From assembly GCA_009193035.1 (NCBI GenBank), contig SWDT01000045.1:186001-250000 (forward strand): a stretch of DNA of 64,000 nucleotides. The letters are read 5' to 3'. Each line of letters starts with the position of its first letter. Within the stretch, counting starts at the first letter, position 1. The DNA is from Halicephalobus mephisto. Its lineage: Eukaryota > Nematoda > Chromadorea > Rhabditida > Panagrolaimidae. A model generated the notes under the pieces. That model did not search any database, had not been told where the DNA came from, and worked only from the letters and a program-made list of their open reading frames with translations. Of this stretch, positions 12,588 to 24,330 are shown piece after piece. Position numbers and translations under genes: made by a program.

Positions 12588-12733
12588 AATTTATTAAATA
12601 AAATTGTTAATTTAAAAATAGCATAAAGGAGGTTCTTGGCGTAAAGTCCGGAGTGACTATTTTGGAAGCTGACCTTGACCGTTTTTCCTTCCACGCGTCA
12701 GTCATAAAGTTTTGAGTTTTTAGATTGAAGTAA
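12588..12733 (+). promoter_or_regulatory. Intercistronic region with a likely trans-splice acceptor
   Basis: Only 146 bp separate the dehydrogenase stop from the TTC17 ATG. AATAAA occurs at the stop and again at about 12597. A U-rich stretch follows, and then the acceptor-like gagtttttag about 10 bp before ATG 12734. This spacing and order (polyA signal, U-rich, TTTTAG, start) match SL2 trans-spliced nematode operons. It is an inference until a spliced leader is seen on the transcript. Confidence 0.5.
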
Positions 12734-15700
12734 ATGTGGCCGAATTATCAACAAATTTGTTTTATTTTATATGGGTTATTGATTTTGTGTATATGTATTT
12801 GTCCATTATTAAGTGAAACTCATTGGATATTATCTGGAAAAGATGAAAATTCAGGGGGTAGAATCGTCAGTATTGTAAGTTTTAAGATTTTTCAAAAAGT
12901 TATGAGGATTTTTTAAAATTTATATATAAAATTAAAAAAAATTGATATATGAAAACCTTTGAAAATTGATATATGGAAATTTTTAAAAATTGATATATGG
13001 AAATTTTTCTAAGTTTATATATAAAATTAAAAAATTGATATATGAAAACTTAAAAATTGATATATGAAGATTTTAAAAATTGATATATGGAAGTTTTTCT
13101 AAGTATATATATATAAAACTTAAAAATTGATATATGAAAACTTTTAAAAATTGATATATGAAAACTTTTAAAAATTGATATATGAAAACTTGAAAATTGA
13201 TATATGAAAACTTTTAAAAATTGATATATGGAAATTTTTCAGACGGGATCTCCATTGTGCCTCAAACAACCACATAGTTTGATTGATTTGATCGAACAAG
13301 ACAAAATTGTAGAAGAAATGAAACAACTTCAGAAAAATCTGAAGAAACACGGAGAAGTTTGTTTTTTTATTTTTCATATATAAAAAGTATTTTTTAGAAT
13401 GCATTTTATGCAAAAAGAAAAGAAACAGAAGAAATTAAAAAATACAGATTTCGAAATGTGGATTGCGAAGAAACGAAAAATATGAAATTTTCGGAAGAAA
13501 CATTTTCGAATTTCTTGAATTACGATTTAATGCCGTTTTTCACAGAACCAGAAGAATTTCAGAATCCGCCGTTGGCGAAGGACATTGTTAAAATCGGAAA
13601 ATTAAGGAAGTTGTATTTCGGAAATTTGAAAGTCAAACAAAACGGAGAACCTGTGTGCGATAAAATCGTTGTTTCCGAAAGTGAAGATACTGTTCTTAAA
13701 ATCGCGAATATTATTACTGCTGATTCTAGTCCGGAAGAATCGTTGTTGGAAATTTCAAAGGACGAATTGATGAAACTGGGAGAGCTACTAAGTGCTGGAC
13801 TCGAGAGTGTAAGTTGGTTTTTCATGTATCAACTTTGAAGTTTAATTTTCATATATCAACTTTTTTTAATATATCAACTTTTTTATATATCAATTTGTTT
13901 TCCATATATTAACTTTTTCTTCATGTATCAAATTTGAAATTTAATTCTCATATATCAGCTTTTTTTATATATCAATTTTAAAAATTAATTTCCATATATT
14001 AACTTTGAAGTTTAATTCTCATATATTAATTTTTTTTAATATATTAACTTTGAAGTTTAATTTTCATATATCAACTTTCTTTTTTTCACATATCTTTGAA
14101 ATTTAACTTCTTATATGCAAATTTTGAGTTCTTCATATATCATTTTTGAGATATAATTTTTTATATATGAATTTTTTGCATATATTAACTTTGAAGTTTA
14201 ATTTTCACATATCAAATTTTAGTTTTTTATTGATTTTATGAATTATGTTTTTAGGATGACTTTAAGGACAAATTTTTCGCTTTGTATTATTCTGGATTCT
14301 ACTGGAGGTACCTCGGGAACCACAGAGAAGCCGCGACTTGTCTCCAGAAACACCTCATCATGGGGGTTTCGACCGCGGGATTCTACCAGATAGGCTGCAT
14401 CCACAGTAATGTCAAGGACTTTTATCATTCTATCGCTGCGTTTAGGACTTCGGAAGAAACTCTGTCTGATCCTGTTAATGCTCAATGGTATTCTGCCGCA
14501 GGGGATGTCCATGTTTTGGCCCAGTTGTATCGGTCTGGAATGGAATATTACAAAAAAGCTCTGGAATTGGCTTCGGAAAAAGAACACAATGTAATTGTTA
14601 AAAAATTAAAGTTACTAAATTGCGAAATCGGGATTCAAGACATGGTCGTCAATGAAGAAGATTTAGAAAATCTCAATGACTTGAAATTATCGATGCAAAA
14701 TTGGGAAAAGAAACAATCAGTCATGTTCGAAAAAATGATTCCTGTGGACCAATGGACAAAGGCAAAACTGGCCTACCAGCACCTCGCGGACGGACCCGTG
14801 TCCGGACTGACCTGCAGAGGAAATATAAATTCGAAATTTAAACAAATCCTAAATTGCGAAATTGATTCACTAAGAATTTACAATGAATCTATTTATTTAA
14901 AAAAAATTAAAAAAAGAAAAAAAGCGGCAGAAAAAATTGATGATTTAATTTTCGAAATTAACAAAAATCAAAAACAACAATCGGATTTTTTAAATTTCAT
15001 ATTACAAGCTCATATTTCGTCACATAATTACATGAAAAATTTAGAACCATATATATCCGTCGATATCGATGAACCTCAAGAAAAAAAAATTTATCCTAAA
15101 AAATTTAAATCAAAATTGAATCCAGAAGCCAGTTTGTCACTTTTCCGCGAAAAAGAATGCCGAGGGTTGGAGTCGTTTAACGTCGATTATCTCTATGATT
15201 TGGATAAAAAAAATTCCGATTTTGTTTCGAATTTTCCGACTTTTCCTGAAATGTTCATTCCTCCGGATAACAAAGGATATCTGTAAGTTTTTTTATTTAA
15301 TATAAAATTGTAAATTTAAAAATTTTCGATTTTCAACACAGGTGTTGGAAATTGCATTTTTAGTTTTATATTATACTTATTTCACAATTTTGTGTGATTT
15401 TCGATCATGTATTGTAAAATTCATATATGAACTTTTTATAAAAAGGTCCCGACACGACTTTTTTAAAGTTTAGGAATTATACAGATGATAGAAATCAGTT
15501 GTAACTGATCACAATCAAGCAAATTCGATTATGTTCAGTTACAACTGATTGTGCAACATCTATAAAAATATAATATTTTTAGTTTTGCATTATACTTATT
15601 TCGCAATTTTGTATGATTTTTGATCATGTATTATAAAATTCATATATGAACTTTTTATAAAACGATCCCGATACGACTTTTTTAAAGTTTAGGAATTACA

Positions 15701-18700
15701 CAGATGATAGAAATCAGTTGTAATCGATCACAATCAAGCAAATTCGATTATGTTCAGTTACAAATGATTGTGCAACATCTGTAAAATATAATACTTTTAG
15801 TTTTGCATTATGCTTATTTCGTAATTTTGTGTGATTTTTGATCATATATTGTAAAATTCATATATGAACTTTTTATAAAACGATCCCGATACGACTTTTT
15901 AAAAGTTTAGGAATTACACAGATGATAGAAATCAGTTGTAATTGAACATAATCGAATCTGCTCGATTACGCTCAGTTGCGAGTGATGTGGAGCACCTGTG
16001 TACGACAGTAATTCTCTTCTTTGTCTCAATTTTTATATAAAAATGATTATAACCGAGTAGGCTCAATTATGTGATCTAGAGCACCTGTGTAGTTAGTAAT
16101 TCATATATGAATTTCAGCACTTCGTATATCTTGACTACCATGGTGGCCCTATCGTCTTCGGAAATCTCCCCATTCCCTTGGTCGGAACCCTATTGTTCCT
16201 CCAACGGTCCTACAGTACTGCCAGATGATTTCGAAATTTATCCAGGATTGAATCTGGGAGATTTTTCGTCAAATCTCACGAAAGGTCTAAGATACAGCGA
16301 AAAATCCCTAAAAAATTATTTTTCGACAATTCTTGGAAAAGGTCCTCAGACAGTAATCGGGGACATCGGACAAAGAATAACGACTTTGATAAAGTACGGT
16401 ATCGGCCCTGGATGGATCTCGCGGAACCTCGGGGCGCTCTACTGGAGACATGTCGGAAATATTAAAGAATCAGTTATCTGCCTGAAATCCGCCCTGGAGA
16501 CGGACGTTAATCGGGATTTAGCTCTGATCCAACTGGCTCAATTAACGTTGAGATTAGGCAAATCATATATTCCAATTTCGAAAAAAATAATCAAAAAAGC
16601 AATTAAAATTGACGAAAATGAACCTATTTCGCATTTTTTACTTGGATTTTCACATTATATTTCTGGATCCTTCTATTCTGCAAAAATGGAATTCCTCAAA
16701 ACTCTGGATCTCGAACCCGGATTCGACGAAGCCAAAACTGCTCTCAGAAGTCTCACTTGTGTAAAAAAATCCAGCGGATTCTGGACCGTAAAAACCAAAA
16801 ATTTGCCCATGTGCTGTTGGCCTGGAGAACAGAACGTTTTTTGTTTCGAAGAAGACGCCAAAAGAGGAGATAAACATTGCTTCAAAATCCAAGTCAAAGA
16901 TGAAATCAACAAAAAAATCGAATTTCAATATGTCAGATGTAACGGAAAATATCTGGTAAATTTTTTAATCAAAATTCTGAAACTTTCCAGAAGCTTCCAG
17001 AATCTAATAAGAGATTCTGAGGGCTTCTAAGGTCTTCCAGAATCCATTGACGGGTTCTGAGGATTTTTCAGAAATTTCTAGAATCTGTTAGAAGATTCTG
17101 AAACTTCAATTTTATCTAAACTTCCAGAATCCAATAAGATTCTAAAATTTTTTTAAACTTCCAGAATCCAATAAGATTCTGAAACTTGGATTTTATCTAG
17201 ACTTTCAGAATCCAATAAGATTCTAAAAACTTCTTAAACTTCCAGAATCCAATAAGATTCTGAAAATTTCTTAAACTTCCAGAATCCAATAAAATTCTGA
17301 AACTTGGATTTTAAGTTCCTAAAATTTCGTCAAAAACATTCATTTTTGGTTTTAAAATTCTGGGAATTTCTAAAGTTATGAAAATCCATTTCATTAAAAT
17401 ATTTATTTTAAACTTTTTTTAATTTCAGAAGCAGTCGTTCAAAGCTTGGTCACTTTACGAATTTCTAAGTCCTTATTTCATCTCCAAAAACGAGATTGAA
17501 GATATGATTCTACAAAGACGGATTCTGAATATTTCCGCGACTTCAGAAGAGGACAAAGACCTTCCAGTTTTTGCCTTAGATTACGGTGGATTCGGAGAAG
17601 AAAGATTCAAAGTTTACGAACAAGAATCTGTAGAAATGGAAGAGTTCGAACAATCCATGACCGATTTCGGGCTTATCCGTGAAAAAAGACTCCGGAAGGA
17701 ACAAGAATCCGTCGAGTTGCAGAAAGCAAAACTGACAGAATCAGAATTTCAGAAAAAAGTGGCTTCTTTGAAAAACTTCACAGAAAGGAAACAAGTAATG
17801 GTTCTGGACGTCGGCTTGCCTTCTTACCTCCCGGAGCCTTCAGAAGACCTCATTAAAAAAGGTTTAATTTACCTAAAACCTCCTAAGGAAAACACTTTGG
17901 CAGACTACTGTATCATGATTGAAAAAAACAAAAGAGTTCTGGACCATCCTTCTCCGACTTACATCTCAGTCACAGCCAAGGGAGTAAAGCTGGAGGAATA
18001 TGTGGATTTGACGGCACCAGTGACGACAATTACGAAAGACGAACCCATCTGCCCTGAAGTCGAGCTGAATCAGGAATGGAAGCAACTCGACGATCTGCCA
18101 GCCTTCAGATTCAAGGAATATTTTAATTTCTACAAGCCAGAAACCGCCATGACTGACGTAAGAGCTTCGGATTTTTTAATGAAATTAGAATTTTGTGTGC
18201 ATTTCTATAATCTTCCAGAGTCTAACTGAAATACCAGAACCATTCTGGAATCTTGTAGAAGATTACAATTTCCTAGAATCCCATGGAACTTGTAGAATTA
18301 TCCGAAACCAAAGATTCTGGAAGGCTATAGATTTCGGGACTCCTCATTGAAGTGGTTTCCTGAGATATATTTCAAATTGTTATTACATTACCTCATTTTA
18401 GACTCTGATGAGCCTTGGACACAAACACGAGAGAGTTGAACATGTTTCTGCCAGACTGCATCTGGCGATGAAGATGTCCAAAGTGAACCCGAAGCACAGT
18501 CACCTCCAAGACGACGGTGTCAATGGAGTCATCACAGCTGTCTCCACACTGTACTGGAGAGTCAAGGGAGACGCCGTCAATGCCTTGAAATGTCTGCGGC
18601 ATGCCTTGAAGAATCTGCCTCGGAATATGAAAGACACAGCCTTGATTTCGATGGCAAACATATATCATCAAGCGGGCTTTCTCCATAGTGCTTTGATTGT

Positions 18701-19710
18701 CGGTGGGAAAGCACATCAGATGACTCCGAATCTGGTCTCGATTCATTTCACATTGGCGAATATCTATGCCACAATGGTAAGTCCGCAACAGTTCACACTT
18801 CTTCCAGTACTCGATCCATTGGGTTCATTCGACTGAAATCCATCTCGTAATAACACAGTTCACAATGAGAGGATTATACAAAAAGGATTAAACTCGATAT
18901 ACTAAAGAACATTGAAGATTAAGAGAGAAAAATCCACATATCGCGGCTTAATTCGCAAAACTTGGCCTAAACGCTAGGTTGTTTTTTGAGTGCAATTCCA
19001 TTTGCGACTAAAAACGGCAAAATTTATTATAGCTATCAGGCATTTTCGCGGCGAGAGTTTATTTTCCCTCTTAGGCTGTTTCTTTGCGCGTCATTCCACT
19101 TTTATTTGAAAACAAAAAAGTCCATTATAGTCTTCAGGTACTTTCGCGGCGAGAGTTTATTTTTCTTGTTAGATTTTCCTCAATCCTCATTTGTACCTAA
19201 AAATAATCACATTCATTTTATTTTTTTACTTTTTTCACTGTAAAAGTTGTTTTATTTTTTTACTTTTTGTATTGATTTCCACTTCTACCTGAAAACATAA
19301 AAATACACCGTGATTTTCAGGAATTTTAAAGTTAAAAATTAATTTTACATTCCTCAACATAATTATTTTTTTATTTTTATATCAATGTAGTTGTTTTTTA
19401 TTTTTATATCAATGTAGTTATTTTTTAATTTTACATCAATGTAGTTATTTTTTATTTTTATATCAATGTAGTTATTTTTTATTTTTATATCAATGTAGTT
19501 ATTTTGTATTTTTATATCAATGTAGTTATTTTTAATTTTTATATCAATGTAGTTATTTTTAATTTTTATATCAATGCTTTGTTTCAGGGTGATCACACTA
19601 GGGCACTGAAATTCTACTACTCTACTTTGGCTCTCCAGCCGAATTTCCAACCGGCGAAGGAAAGAATCCGGGCCATCTACTGCCTGACTCACGGCGAAAT
19701 CAAGATTTGA
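12734..19710 (+). CDS. TTC17-like tetratricopeptide repeat protein
   Basis: Eight exons: 12734-12874, 13243-13356, 13398-13808, 14255-15282, 16118-16955, 17429-18157, 18402-18776 and 19588-19710. Together they encode about 1252 residues; vertebrate TTC17 is near 1140. Residues 1-28 look like a signal peptide, and THWIL right after it is the conserved TTC17 N-terminus. TPR-bearing blocks occur in exon 4 (GFYWRYLGNHREAATCLQKH), exon 5 (GALYWRHVGNIKESVICLKS) and exons 7-8 (STLYWRVKGDAVNALKCLRH, then ALKFYYSTLALQPNF). The IPPDNKG motif near the exon 4 end and the RAIYCLTHGE tail also match the family. Vertebrate TTC17 has been tied to actin organisation and ciliogenesis; the signal peptide here points to a lumenal or secreted location, so the cellular role stays open. 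All introns except the 41 bp intron 2 and the short intron 6 are full of tandem repeats. Confidence 0.92.
12905..13235 (+). repeat. Tandem repeat in TTC17 intron 1
   Basis: Units of about 22-30 bp, aaaaattgatatatgaaaac and variants, repeat some ten times across the intron. Confidence 0.8.
13830..14240 (+). repeat. Tandem repeat in TTC17 intron 3
   Basis: A degenerate array of catatatcaactttgaagtt-type units spaced about 25-60 bp. It resembles the intron 1 array read from the other strand (tatatca versus tgatata). Confidence 0.7.
15355..16020 (+). repeat. Three ~220 bp tandem copies in TTC17 intron 4
   Basis: Copies begin near 15360, 15580 and 15795. Each contains ttgtgtgatttttgatcat-like text, cccgatacgactttttt, ggaattacacagatgatag and gaaatcagttgtaa, with small differences. 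The internal acacagatg...catctgt phrases give each copy dyad character. Confidence 0.8.
17030..17330 (+). repeat. TTCCAGAATCC tandem repeat in TTC17 intron 5
   Basis: About seven imperfect copies of cttccagaatccaataagat followed by tctgaaact, period about 35-55 bp. It is rich in spaced TTC and GAA triplets. Confidence 0.75.
18960..19200 (+). repeat. Dispersed repeat fragment in TTC17 intron 7
   Basis: Two successive copies contain cgcggcgagagtttattttt preceded by a gcgactaaaaa-type phrase and followed by tctta or tgtta. Related sequence is at 4390-4580. Confidence 0.6.
19375..19580 (+). repeat. Minisatellite in TTC17 intron 7
   Basis: Seven or more near-identical copies of a ~27 bp unit, tttttatatcaatgtagtta, running to the 3' splice site of the last exon. 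High copy identity suggests length polymorphism. Confidence 0.85.
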
Positions 19711-20290
19711 AATCTTCAGTTTCACAAAAAAACAGAATTAACGGGTCGAATGACGGTTTTCCATTTTAAAACATGGAAATTGTGGTTGTAAAACAGGTCG
19801 TAATCAGTATTATAAAAAATTTGAAATGGATTTTTAAACAACTTATTTTTACAAAACTTTATTGAACTTTTTTGCAGTTTTTAAAACCCGGGATTTTGAA
19901 TGATTGTAGTTTTTTAGGATTTAGAAAATTTTAAGTTTTGAAATATTTCAATGAATTCTGGGACTTCTGAAAATTTTTTACGAAATTCAAAAAAGTTTAA
20001 AATTTATGAAATTTTCGAAGCTCCCAGAAAGTTGCAAAAATTTCTAAAATCTTCGAAAATTTCCGAGATTTCAAAAGGTCCTAATGAATTCTCAACAATT
20101 CCAAAAAGTTCGAAACGCTCCAGAATTTCCTACAGTATCCTAAAATTTCTACGAAATTCTAATTTTTCAGAATTTTTTCCAGATTTTCGAAGATTCTAAA
20201 ACTAAAGATTTCTACAGTATTTTAAAATTTCATAATTTCCAAAGAACTTTTAAGAATATCATAGAAGTTCCTACAGTATCCTAAAATTTT
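19711..20290. other. 3' flank of TTC17, repeat debris
   Basis: The first 150 bp are unique and should include the TTC17 3' UTR; no clean AATAAA is seen close by. From about 19900 on, the sequence is a decayed array of short aaatttc/gaaattt-rich units. No gene is supported. Confidence 0.5.
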
Positions 20291-20294
20291 TTAA

Positions 20295-20495
20295 AATAAA
20301 GATTTATAAATTTTTTTTGTTTTTTAATAAAAATTTATAAATTTTTTTGTTTTTTTAATAAAAATTTATAAATTTTTTTGTTTTTTTTAATAAAAATTTA
20401 TAATTTTTTTGTTTTTTTAATAAAAATTTATTAATTTTTTTGTTTTTTTAATAAAAATTTATTAATTTTTTTGTTTTTTTTAATAAAAATTATTT
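20295..20495. repeat. ~30 bp tandem repeat, ataaaaatttataaattttt
   Basis: Seven almost identical copies separated by runs of g-tttttt. Purely A/T apart from one G per unit. Confidence 0.85.
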
Positions 20496-20754
20496 CGATT
20501 ACTGATATCCTGAATTTTAATCGATTGACTTTTGTCTTTAAAAATTCAGTTTTTTTTCAATTCATTGTTAATGTGAATGTCAGTGGTCTCAAGTCGAAAA
20601 TGAGACTCAAGTGTCGTGAATAATCGTTTCTCCGAAAACAAATTTTTTCATTTTTTTGCTTTTAAAATTTTAAATTATTCACATTTTATTAAAATTATTT
20701 TTTCTGTCGATTTTACGACAAAGATTTAAAAAAACTGAATTTTATGGGAAATTG

Positions 20755-21305
20755 GAAATTTTGAAAATGTTGGAAGAATTTTTATGGAATTCTGAAATTT
20801 TCTAGAAGCTTCTGGAGAAGTTCTTAGGAGATTCTGAAATCTTAAAAGAACTTTTAGAAGATTCTGAAACTTTGGAAATTTTAGGAAGAACTTTTAGAGG
20901 ATTCTGAAATCTCGAAGGAGTTTTAGAAGATTCTGAAGTCTTCTGGAAGAACTTTAAAGATTCTGAAACTTTCTGGAAATTTTAGGAAGAACTTTTGGAG
21001 GATTCTAAAATCTCGAAGGAGTTTTAGAAGATTCTGAAGTCTTTTGGGGAAATTTTTAGAAGATTCTTGAATTTTGGAAAACTTTTTAGAAGATTCTGAA
21101 ATCTTCTGGAAGAACTTTGAAGATTCTGAAATCTTCTGGAAGAACTTTTAGAGGATTCTGAAATCTTCTGGAAGAACTTTTAGAGGATTCTGAAATCTTC
21201 TGGAAGAACTTTGAAGCTTCTGAAATCTTCTGAAGTCTTCTGGAAGAACTTTGAAGCTTCTTGAATTTTGGAAAACTTTTTAGAAGATTCTGAAATCTGA
21301 AGATT
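20755..21305. repeat. Array of gattctgaaatcttctggaa units
   Basis: About 15 imperfect 25-40 bp units, each with one or more alternating TTC and GAA triplets (ttctggaagaac, ttctgaaatcttc). Similar arrays lie at 26040-26720 and 17030-17330. Confidence 0.8.
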
Positions 21306-21954
21306 AGTAAAAATTTTAAAAATTCTTAGGAATTTCGAAAATTCTAGAATCCAAAAATATATCTAAAATTAAAAATTTTTAATTTTCTATAATTTACAAT
21401 TTTTTTGAAATTATTTTTTTTCATTAATTGTACGTCATGGATTCAGAATGCCGGGCCCTGTGGGACTTGTTCGAAATTTTTTCTTTTTTCAGCCTTGATT
21501 ATTATTTTTAGAAAATTGACAAATCAAAATTTCCTGAGGGGATTTTAAAAAATTAAAAATTTTATTCGACCTTTTTTGTGAAATTTCATTTTTTAAATAA
21601 ATTTTTTAATTTTAATAAAACTGAAAAATTAAAATTTTTAAAAATAAATTTTTAAATATTTTTTTTAAAATTTTAATAAATTTAGAAAAATTAGATTTTT
21701 TTAATTTTAATTTTTTAAAAATAAATTTTTAAATTATTTTTTTTTAAATTTTAATAAAATTAGACTTTTTTATTCAAAAATTGCCTTTGGCACTCAGTTT
21801 CCTCTTCCACACGTGGTTCCGTTGTTGTCAAAAAAACAAGTTTTCTTGGTTCAATTGTTGTCCGACGAAATAATTCATTCCGTGTTATTTTTGGCTATTT
21901 TAAAGTTGGATCTTTGGCCAAATAGAAAATTAAATATTTCTAAATTGTTCAATT
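21306..21954. other. Spacer with two unique islands
   Basis: Bases 21430-21500 and 21785-21870 are GC-richer and unique. The first carries an ATG (21438) opening 23 codons up to a TAG; the second carries an E-box-like cacgtg. Either could be 5' sequence of the synaptotagmin-like gene. The rest is A/T simple sequence. Confidence 0.35.
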
Positions 21955-22720
21955 TTCGGACTTTTTGAAATTATTCGTTCCAAGACTTTTCAAAAAAATA
22001 AAATAAAATTTTAGTATTTTTCCACTACAGTAATCTGGATTTTTTAGATTTTATTAATTTTATTTAATTTTTTTTAATTAAAAAATTTTTTTTTTAAACT
22101 TTTTTCGATTTTTTTTGAAATTATTCGTTATGGGATTTTTGAAAAAAAAAATGGTAAAATTTTTAGTATTTTTCCATTACAGTAATCTGGATTTTTTCGA
22201 TTTTATTTATTTTATTAAATTTAAAAAAATAAAAATTTTTTATTTTTAAACTTTTTTCGATTTTTTTTGAAGTTATTTTTTCCAAGACCTTTAAAAAAAT
22301 AAAATAAATTTTGGATGTTTTTTATTACGGTATTTTTAATTTTTTTCTATTAATTAAATTTTAAAAAAATTTATGTAATTTTTCAAAAATTATTTGTGAT
22401 AAAATTTTTGAAAAATAAATTTTGTTTAAGGATTTTTGTTTTTTATTGTTTTTATGGTAATTTTGACTTTTTCGATTTTGGTTGTGAGCTGGATTTATGG
22501 AAAACAGGATATTTGACATGGTTTTTGACTAGTTGAAATTCGACTTTTATGACGTTATTTTTACTAGGATTTTGGATGTTTTCAATTACGGTATTTTTAA
22601 ATTTTTTATGAATTAAATTTAAAAAAATTTTTTGGTATTATTTATTCCAGGACCTTTGAGAAATATTTAACTAAATTTCTGACGTCTTTGATTACGGTAA
22701 TTCGGTTCTGTTTAATTTCA
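21955..22720. repeat. Degenerate ~150 bp tandem repeat
   Basis: Units contain tttgaaattattcgttnnng, then attttagtatttttcca, then ttacagtaatctggattttt. Copies start near 21955, 22110 and 22258; later copies are more decayed. Confidence 0.6.
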
Positions 22721-22742
22721 TTCTCTCTAAATTTTAAAAATC

Positions 22743-23245
22743 AAAATTGAGTTAAGTGCTGAGGTCAGTAAAAATGTTGACGTTGAAATTAAATTAAATT
22801 TTCGAACAACAATTACACAGGCGAAGTTTTCAGAATGTTGCGCGCAACGTGCGAGTTTTATTTTGGATTTGAAATTTTTATAGAATTAAATGTAAAAATT
22901 TTACTGATCTATTTGAATATTGCACGCAAAGTGCGGATTTTGATTCCAATGTCAAGTAACTTGTCGGCATATTGCAAGCACATTGCAAAATTTTACTTTT
23001 ATTTTCAAATTTTCATAAATATAAAAATAAAAATTTGAATATTGCATGCAAAGTGCGAATTTTGAGTTTAATCAGCCCACCGGCATGTTGCAAGCACATT
23101 GCAAATTTTACTTTTATTTCGAAATTTTCATAAATATAAAAATAAAAATTTGAATGTTGCACGCAAAGTGCGAATTTTGAGTTTAACCAGCCCACCGGCA
23201 TGTTGCAAGCACAATGCAAATTTTACTTTTATTTCAATTTTGATT
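22743..23245 (+). repeat. Composite repeat with ttgcacgcaaagtgcgaatt units
   Basis: After a ~110 bp head (22743-22854) come about three units of ~118 bp, each with gttgcacgcaaagtgcg, an aatcagcccaccgg phrase, gttgcaagcaca, and cataaatataaaaat. Head and units recur in inverted orientation at 32695-33120 on the far side of the synaptotagmin-like gene. Confidence 0.8.
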
Positions 23246-23639
23246 TCGACCTCTGTAAACCTTGGCACAAGATTCCCCACATATTTATTTAGTAATTTAA
23301 GCTTTTTTATTTTTCAATGAATTGGATTAATGAAAAAATGGAAAATTTAACATGTTCAATTAAGTCAATTTTCACTTTTATCGCTTTTTATGGAATAAAA
23401 TTATTTAAAAAAATAAAATTAAACGTAAATTTTAAATTCTTGAATTTTGGTTTTTCTGACGTCATCCGCAGTCAGATATGTGAAAAATGTAAATTTTTAT
23501 TTTTAAAATTCTCGAACTTTATTTTTTAAAAACTTAAAAAAAATAAAAATTAACTAATTTTTTAAATTTTTGAATTACAGTATTTTTGAATTTTATTCTT
23601 TCTAGGATTTTAAAAAAAGTGAAATTTAATCTTTTTTTA

Positions 23640-24305
23640 AGTTAAAAAATTTTGATTTTTATAATTTTAATCTAAATTGAAAATTATTAAAAAAATAAAA
23701 ATTTACATATTTCAAATTCGCGAATTACGGTAATTTTAGTTTTTTATGATTCTTATTGAAATTGAAAATTGTTAAAAAAAAATAAAAATTTGTATATTTT
23801 TAATCCGCGAATTACGGTAATTTTAGTTTTTATAATTTTTATCTAAATTAAAAATTATTAAAAAAATAAAAATTTGCATATTTTTAATCCGCGAATTACA
23901 GTAATTTTAATTTAAATTGAAAATTATTAAAAAAGTAAAAATTTGTATATTTTTAATCCGCGAATTACGGTAATTTTAGTTTTTATAATTTTTATCTAAA
24001 TTGAAAATTATTTAAAAAGTAAAAATTTGCATATTTCAAATTCGCGAATTACGGTAATTTTGATTTTTATCATTCTCATTGAAATTGAAAATTATTAAAA
24101 AAATAAAAATTTGCATATTTTTAATTCGCAAATTACGGTAATTTTAATTTAAATTAAAAATTATTAAAAAAGTAAAAATTTGTATATTTTTAATCCGCGA
24201 ATTACGGTAATTTTGATTTTTATAATCTTAATCTAAATTGAAAATTGTTAAAAAAATAAAAATTTGCATATTTCAAATTCGCGAATTACGGTAATTTTGA
24301 TTTTT
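23640..24305 (+). repeat. ~85-100 bp tandem repeat abutting the synaptotagmin-like exon 1
   Basis: About eight copies carry aatccgcgaattacggtaat followed by ttttagtttttataa and aattgaaaattattaaaaaa. The array ends 20 bp before the exon that starts the synaptotagmin-like frame. Confidence 0.85.
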
Positions 24306-24330
24306 TAAATGAATTTTTTTTTCAGATTGA

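Noticed and set aside
19375..21305. CRISPR-like array
   Set aside because: The repeats are contiguous or degenerate without unique spacers, and the genome is clearly eukaryotic.
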